NCBI GenBank assembly: GCA_016758965.1
Contig: JAEPRB010000536.1
Coordinates: 1-14,497, forward strand
Reading direction: 5' to 3'
Origin: Circinella minor
Lineage: Eukaryota; Mucoromycota; Mucoromycetes; Mucorales; Lichtheimiaceae
Length of the DNA stretch: 14,497 bases
Positions 8,905-14,497 of the stretch are shown piece by piece. Each line of letters starts with the position of its first letter. Position 1 is the first letter of the stretch. The translations under genes and the position numbers were made by a program. The notes under the pieces were generated by a model. That model worked only from the letters and a program-made list of their open reading frames with translations. It did no database searches and was not told the origin of the DNA.

Positions 8905-10600
8905 GAGGAAGAATGTTATGAATATCACACCAAAGGTATTTATTTTTTTAACGTTTGATTTTATATATATCTAGGTATTAAGTTTATATAATGTTTAATA
9001 GTAAATGAGCATTATTACGAAAAAAAAAAAAGAATTATTGCAAAGTTGGTAATAAAAATTGGGAGATAAATAAAGTGACATCAAACGAATAATAATGATA
9101 AAGTTTAACCAGCGCTCTGATCGTCATTTTTTTTTTCTTAAGAAAAAAAGATGTATATATGAAAAGACATAACAAAGGTTGGGCTAAACAGGACGTAATT
9201 TTAAATTTCGGAGAAAACCATTCGTAACGTGCGTGCACATCTTTAGAAATTCTGTGTCCATTGTTTTTTTATCAATATATTTTCGATGGCTGTCGAATTG
9301 ATAACTAAGAATACATGAAAAATTTTACACGCTGTATTTTGGTCAATTTTGGTCAATCTAAAATTCTAAAACTCGCTGCAATAAACGACAACGATACTGA
9401 AATGGTTTAGGCTATTACTATAATTGTTGATTTACATACGTAGGAAAATAATTCACGCGCTGTTTCACTAATAAATAAATAAAAAGTCTATAGTTCTTTT
9501 ACTCTATACGTATAAAAGACATTCAAGTTAGATTCATATATAAAGCGATAGATAAGTTCACACTTAAAGATAAATAAAAACTTAATGATATGGTGGCACA
9601 AAAGATAACATTAGAGAATAAATATATACAATAATACCATGTAATCGAATAAAACTTTAAGATTGACGTTTTCCAAAAAAAAAAATAACTGTATTTCTAA
9701 TCTTCTTCAACTTTATATATAAGATAGTTTTTATAATTTTGTTGTATCTATCGCAGCAACATAAATTGATACTGTTGAATAACGTATAATGATAAATATT
9801 TTAATTTTCTTTATTCTAACAAAAAATATGTAAACTGTTATTACAAGTACCATTGAAAAGACGAGCTTTGAAATTTAGTATGAACACTAATAATAATTAA
9901 TATTTTAAGACCCAAGTTTTGCTTTCGCGAAAACTCGATTGAAAAGACCAAAGTCAAAGTACCCCAAAAGGCCCTCACTTTTTTTTAATAATTTTCGTTT
10001 AACATGAAGAAAAGATATAAATAATCTCTAAATAACGAGGGTTGTTTTTGTTTCCATTTTTTTTATGTGATAATGGTTGAAGGAAATAGATCCTAGCTGA
10101 AGAAACATCCAATTCACCTTTTTTATAACTTTTTTTTTTTTTTTTCAAAATTTGAATTTCTGTAATAATTACAGTTTTGTTGATTTTAAATATAGAAAAA
10201 AGAAGCGTGTGTTGTTACCAAGTAACACGTTCAGATGAATAAATTAAAAACATAAAGGGTATGATACAAAAAAAAAAAAAGGATAAATGCCGATGACCGA
10301 TTGTTTCACAAAACAACTCCGAAAAGCACAGACCTCCTCAGGGTCACCATCATTTTTTTTTTGAGAAAGTAAACAAAGAAAAAGAAAAAGCAAGGCAATC
10401 TTTTTTTTTTTTTTTTGCTGAGAAAAAAAATATAATTCATATCTTTTGTGATGGATAAAGTAATTATTTTTCATGTTGGTTTAAAAATTAATGTAACCTA
10501 ATTTCTAAGAAAAATAAAATCAAAATGGTTGGGATTGGTTATTAAGGCGTAGTAGTTGAATCAAGTCGCTTTCAAGAGGTAGTGTATAAAGAAATAGGCG
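8905..10600. other. Gene-free AT-rich stretch
   Basis: No gene is supported. A foldback lies at 9270-9303 (TATCAAT ... TCGA ... TCGA ... ATTGATA), a tandem TTTTGGTCAA at about 9339-9356, and the short palindrome TTTCGCGAAA at about 9925-9934. The frames 9035-9238 and 10244-10474 (minus) contain homopolymer-derived Lys/Phe runs and show no family features. Confidence 0.55.
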
Positions 10601-10705
10601 AAATGTATATCTCTGTCTAGTCAAAAAGTCTTTTAGGCGTGCAGGTGTGGCCGTTTCTTTTATGGTGCCGATGAAAAAATCATGCAGTTGAGCATCGTGC
10701 GGAGG

Positions 10706-10713
10706 TATAAATA
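10706..10713 (+). promoter_or_regulatory. TATA box (TATAAATA)
   Basis: TATAAATA sits in a locally GC-richer stretch (10610-10705) with CATGCA and CGTGC words just upstream, and precedes the small spliced frames at 10939 onward. The same octamer appears at 14480-14487, before the right edge. Confidence 0.4.
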
Positions 10714-10938
10714 CTTAGCTATTTTTAAAAAGCTTATTAAATTCAAAGTTAAAATAGGTTTTTTTCCTTTCACAAGCAATACTACATTTTAAAACAAAAG
10801 TCTTTTTTTAAAATAGTTACTTTTTCTTCAAAATACCCAAATTGAACAACTCAATTGACTCAAGGTAGGGATTAGAGCCAGCTTTCAAAAATTAAACCTT
10901 TATTTATTATATTCTTAACACATTCTATAATAATACGT

Positions 10939-11164
10939 ATGTTGTATCAACAACGACAACAACAACAACTACAAAAGGTTCTTCCCGGCTTTTTGTCTGC
11001 TGCTGCTGTCCCTGTAAGTTTACAACATTTCACAAATAAAATGAATTTTAGAACAATCACAAACTAATGTTGTTTCTTAATCGTTATACGTACTGTTTTA
11101 TAATTAGCACCGGCTACCAACAGTCCAACAGCAAGTTCACTACCACAACCACTCATTTGACTGA
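10939..11164 (+). CDS. Putative small spliced frame (43 aa), Gln-rich; may be non-coding
   Basis: The ATG at 10939 opens 25 codons (MLYQQR, a Gln run, then KVLPGFLSAAAVP). A GTAAGT donor at 11014 and a TAATTAG acceptor ending at 11107 then join in phase 0 to 18 more codons (HRLPTVQQQVHYHNHSFD) and a TGA at 11162-11164. The 94-nt intron matches the kinase introns in size and signals. Another GTAAGT follows at 11168, so the transcript may continue. Base composition is clearly richer in G/C than the flanks, but an overlapping frame without ATG is also open and codon bias does not decide between them. No known family. It could be the 5' part of a longer gene or a spliced non-coding RNA. Confidence 0.3.
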
Positions 11165-11438
11165 AAAGTAAGTGTTACTGTAACTTTTTTTTGTATAGGC
11201 GTTTTATACGTACGTATATATATAGTTTGTTATAATTTTTATCACCATGTTTTATTTTATTGGTGACAAGAACAAATATCATACTTTGAAAAGAAGAATG
11301 CTGAGGAGATAATAATGTGACGTGCCAAAAAAAAAAAAAAAAAGGGAAAAGCATAATCTAGCAACATTTTTATAGAATACAAAATTATAGTAGACTATAA
11401 CTTAAAGAAGAAAAAAAGAGAAGCAACAACAAGAAAAA

Positions 11439-11591
11439 ATGAAGGTATCAAGTAAGTGATTATTTTATATGAGATTATACAAATAGTAGATTTTTATTGA
11501 TAAAAGGATAATTGGATTTAATTGATAAACTCTGTTTTTATTGGTAGATGTAATGTTTGATGCTATGGCATACGTACAAAGGTCTATATAA
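11439..11591 (+). other. Spliced mini-frame (18 codons) with canonical intron
   Basis: The ATG at 11439 (A-rich context) gives MKVS. It is interrupted by GTAAGT at 11452 and an acceptor TTGGTAG ending at 11547, then continues in phase to a TAA at 11589. It could be a late exon pair of the transcript starting near 10735, or chance. It is too short to identify. Confidence 0.2.
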
Positions 11592-11831
11592 ATTTTAATT
11601 CTTTTTTTTATTTCTTTATTTTAAGTAATTAAGAATATGTCTTTTTAAATAAACATGCCTTTTTTTTTCATTCTTTACACATTAATTATACGTTATATAA
11701 TAATTCATATTAAAATGAAAGAAATATGTGTTGCTGTAGTAGTAGTTTGGATGTGATAAGGTCCAAAAAGCATAATAATATATAATAAATTATTCTTTAT
11801 CTAGTAATCAATAATATAAATAAATTACAAT

Positions 11832-12340
11832 TTATAAACGATTGTTATTTGCATCATAAGATTCAAATGTCATCGCATCTCTTGTTTCTGTAACTATAAT
11901 ATAACCACCAGCAGGACATCCAACTTTATGTCTATCTCCATGCGTTACTCCTTCATCATTTGAAGCAGATATCTATCAAATTATATAATTAAACAGTTTA
12001 TATACTTTATGGTTATAATTGTTTTCAAGATGAATACGTAGTATTATGTCCCTTTATAGTATTTGAATTCTTTTTATTTAAAAGCTTACCCAAAAAGCTA
12101 TAGGATAATTTCGAATGGACAACATTCTTTTGCTCCTGCATAGACATGATCTTTCTTGAAAATATGACTATGATAATATAGATTTTATGAATATACATAT
12201 ATATTTGATTAGTCGGTACGTTGGCTAATTTTATATAATCAAGTATCTTCTTGTTAATACGTATATTTATATTACACTTCTGAAACACCACGTCCCATAC
12301 CAGATGCTTGTTACATAGCTAATTCAGAACTATCAAACAT
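11832..12340 (-). pseudogene. Small three-exon gene of unknown family, broken by a stop and a frameshift
   Basis: Transcribed leftwards. Exon 1 is 12340-12276 (ATG with AAC AAA ahead), exon 2 is 12167-12090 and exon 3 is 11972-11832 (TAA). The introns of 108 and 117 nt have donors GTAATA and GTAAGC and acceptors CATAG and GATAG, and exon 1 joins exon 2 in frame (phase 2). Defects: an in-frame TAA at 12313-12311 after MFDSSELAM, and one missing base near 12108-12104, after CCPFEI, which shifts the frame before YPIAFW. Exon 3 has very strong codon signature: by hand count about 48% G/C at codon positions 1 and 2, 9% at position 3. Its 46 codons include GVTHGDRHKVGCPAGGYIIV and end ANNNRL. Intact length would be about 95 residues, with three cysteines and no obvious membrane segment. 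I do not recognise the family. A TATAAATA lies about 195 bases upstream. Recent pseudogene or assembly errors are the alternatives. Confidence 0.5.
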
Positions 12341-12535
12341 TTTGTTATAAATGCAAAATGAATAAACAAAATGAGGTAAAATAGTAATAATAAAAACAGA
12401 TAAATAAGTGAAAAGGACAATGGAGAAGATGTACGACACATGTTTTGTAGTAGATGAAGTATAGCTGGGTGTATTATTGCAACTTAAGTGATTTGAAATA
12501 TAAAGATTAGCTTCGTTGTCGATAAGAACTTGTTA

Positions 12536-12543
12536 TATTTATA
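12536..12543 (-). promoter_or_regulatory. Candidate TATA box for the broken minus-strand gene
   Basis: TATAAATA on the minus strand, about 195 bases before the ATG at 12340. This octamer occurs several times by chance in such AT-rich DNA, so the assignment rests on position only. Confidence 0.25.
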
Positions 12544-12549
12544 GTGATT

Positions 12550-14096
12550 CGTCGAACTAAATATTATTTATTATTTTATCATATATTACTCTTAAGATAA
12601 TACTATTAATATTACGTATGAAATAAGCAAAAATTTGAAAATAAAGAAACTTAACATATTTACATCAAGATTTATGTTTTTTTTTTTTTTTTTGCTTTAT
12701 ATTGATTGTACACTAGACAACACGTTTTTATTTTATTCATTTAAAATAGCAATCTTACTGTATAGTTTTATTTCTTACATTTACTATATTACATTTATAT
12801 ACAAAATTCATTACGTGCATTAATACTTAACCACTAATAACTTTTATTAGACTATAGTTGGAAAATGGGTATTTTTTATTTACAATCGTACACTCAGGGA
12901 CATACTTATATAACCCTTTTTTTTTTTACCTTATTTAATTATATCCCTATATGGATCATCCTTATCTATATATTATATTATTATTGTAATAGATAAATCA
13001 TTTATTATCTAGTAATAATAATAACAATAAAATTTTGGATATATTGATAAGAAAAAAGTAATTACGTACGTACTTTCCTTTATATATGATAATCGATTCA
13101 AGTCTATAGCTTTACGTTCAGTACACTACGTATGTTGCATCGGATTAATAAATAATATATTAAGTTCAAAACAAGTTTTAATAAAAGACGATCATGGATG
13201 TTGTTGTCCTCCTACTATAATAAATCATGATCCCAATCATTGCTAAACATGAAAATCGCCACTTTTGGTGAAAAAAAAAAGAGACATATCCAACTTTACT
13301 TCTTTCGTTTTATTCTTCTAAATAATCTACTTGACGCACTGTAGTACAAATATGCTTATGCGAAAAGGAATATAACTTTTATTTTCTTATGCGTACGATA
13401 GTTCTCATTTGGTTACAACCACTTTATTCTGCACACATGAAAATCAGTTAGTATTGAAGTAAGAAAAAAAAAATGCAAAACATACCAACAATGTCCAAAG
13501 TACATACGCCACGTAACTGATAACTATTTGTAACTTATACACCTTTTCTCAATAATATATATTTATATGGAAACGCAGCTATGCCAGAAAGTAAAAAAAA
13601 AAAAAAAAAGAAAAAACTACATAAAAGTTGTCGTTGGTATACTATTATTCTGATGAAACACAAACAGTTTGACGCATCAACGTGATCTGATAAGCAACAA
13701 CTCCTATGATATAGTGCATAATAATAATAAATTACGATCAATATTTATAAATGCTTAGTTTAAAGGAATCATTTGAATTTAGCTGGCAACATAAATGATA
13801 GTGTTTAGATGCGCAGCTCTTTTTTTCAACAGTAATTTTGTTTCTGGGGATTTTTTCTAATATACCCTAAGAAAATGATAATATATGTATACAATAGATA
13901 AAATATATTTTTATTAATAAAAAGCTCATAATAATAAAAGATACTTCTGAAAGTTCAAACATGTATATCCAAATATGATCAATATACAGTATAAACTATT
14001 GCATAGTTACATAAAAAAAACACCAGCTCTTATAGAACCCCCACCCCCCTTAACAGGTGTAAAATGTACCAGAAGTAGGGCACAATGCGTGAAAAC
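12550..14096. other. AT-rich stretch without supported genes; one stop-free run
   Basis: No gene is supported. The plus-strand run 13031-13246 (71 codons, no ATG, ending DDHGCCCPPTIINHDPNHC and TAA) shows mild codon bias and might be a lost exon, but runs of this length are expected by chance here. The inverted words GATCATG/CATGATC lie within it (about 13190-13233). The frame 13535-13741 (minus) is a composition artefact with a long Phe run. Confidence 0.45.
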
Positions 14097-14210
14097 AAAG
14101 ATTAAGTCATGCCATTTCATCTCTAAAACAATGTTGCCACTGCAACATTTTCATTTTTATTATGAACATTCCATTTTTTGCACGCTCATGTTAACATGAC
14201 GCGAAAAAAT
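14097..14210 (+). repeat. Duplicated element, copy 1
   Basis: First copy of a 114-bp element repeated at 14312-14425 without any net insertion or deletion (offset 215). By hand alignment 102 of 114 bases match. The core 14130-14187 matches at 57 of 58 bases and starts with a hairpin of arms AATGTTGC/GCAACATT around CACT. This copy also holds the palindrome CATGTTAACATG where copy 2 has diverged. Confidence 0.85.
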
Positions 14211-14311
14211 GTGAATAAAAAAGGAAAAAGAAAAAAAAAACGCTCATTCCTTAAGTAAAAAAATTAGACACAAATGTCATTTCTACAGGAACTGGTCGAT
14301 TCGTGACAAAT

Positions 14312-14425
14312 AAAGATTAACTCGTGTCATTCCATCTCTACAATAATGTTGCCACTGCAACATTTTCATTTTTATTATGAACATTTCATTTTTTGCACGC
14401 TCTTAGTTGCATGACGCGAAAAAAT
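14312..14425 (+). repeat. Duplicated element, copy 2
   Basis: Second copy of the 114-bp element, ending about 55 bases before the TATA box at 14480. It has the same 8-bp-arm hairpin (14345-14364) and the same GACGCGAAAAAAT end. Its position suggests an upstream promoter element, although a short satellite or the edge of a dispersed repeat is possible. Confidence 0.85.
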
Positions 14426-14479
14426 AGGTCAAAAGAAAAAAAAATCCCAAGAGAAAAAACCACATGATCTTTTCTTTTG

Positions 14480-14487
14480 TATAAATA
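14480..14487 (+). promoter_or_regulatory. TATA box (TATAAATA) for a gene beyond the right edge
   Basis: TATAAATA followed by a C-rich stretch (CCCCCTCCTT) that ends the window. The location after two conserved repeat copies suggests the core promoter of a plus-strand gene starting just outside. Confidence 0.45.
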
Positions 14488-14497
14488 CCCCCTCCTT

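Noticed and set aside
11832..11972. Assignment of the broken gene to reprolysin/ADAM-type metalloproteases
   Set aside because: The CPAGGYI phrase was reminiscent, but no HExxH zinc site or disintegrin cysteine pattern is present.
12319..12441. Hydrophobic 40-codon minus-strand frame resembling a signal peptide or membrane helix
   Set aside because: It lies out of frame with the exon at 12340 and shows no codon-position bias; T-rich DNA gives hydrophobic codons automatically.
13975..14199. 74-codon plus-strand frame over repeat copy 1
   Set aside because: The repeat copy 2 does not keep the frame as coding, and no family features are visible.
1..14497. CRISPR array, rRNA, intact transposon
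   Set aside because: No regularly spaced repeats with unique spacers, no rRNA sequence, and no transposase or reverse-transcriptase motifs were seen; the introns and codon use are eukaryotic.
1..14497. Dictyostelid or ciliate origin
   Set aside because: The AT-richness would fit, but the Cla4-type kinase phrases and short GTAAGT introns fit a zygomycete fungus better, and standard stop codons are used.

Overview
The window looks like nuclear DNA of an early-diverging (zygomycete-type) fungus, most likely Mucoromycota. The genes use A/T-ending codons and are cut by short introns of about 90-145 nt with GTAAGT/GTATGT-type donors and TAG acceptors. The surrounding DNA is extremely A+T-rich and full of homopolymers and microsatellites. 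The genus cannot be fixed from the sequence.

Layout. (1) 125-2078, plus strand: the 3' part of a six-exon gene for a Cla4-type p21-activated protein kinase. The N-terminus lies upstream of the window. A charged ER/K-rich linker precedes a complete kinase domain. The first ~107 bases do not fit this gene on the plus strand but read as Pro/Gln-rich coding sequence on the minus strand. (2) 3187-3732, plus strand: an intronless gene for a small single-repeat Myb/SANT-like protein with a basic nuclear-localisation-like patch. (3) 3733 to about 10600: a nearly gene-free stretch. It holds homopolymers (including a symmetric T25-GTT-A25 foldback), several small inverted repeats, a GC-rich cluster of hairpins and duplications (7755-7904), and a weak, stop-riddled coding remnant on the minus strand (8299-8769). 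(4) About 10700-11600, plus strand: a TATA box followed by short reading frames joined by canonical splice sites, possibly a small-protein or non-coding transcript. (5) 11832-12340, minus strand: a small three-exon gene with clear codon signature, broken by one stop and one frameshift. (6) 14097-14487: a 114-bp element present twice at exactly 215-bp spacing, with a nearly invariant 58-bp hairpin-bearing core, upstream of a TATA box at the right edge. This is probably the promoter of a gene starting just outside the window.

No joint pathway links these genes. The kinase would act in Cdc42/Rac-type polarity signalling and the Myb-like protein in the nucleus. No rRNA, tRNA, CRISPR array or intact transposon was found. 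The most unusual items are the duplicated conserved-core element at the right edge, the dead small gene of unknown family, the hairpin cluster, the strand-switch of coding signal at the left edge, and a strong excess of the palindrome TACGTA in non-coding DNA.
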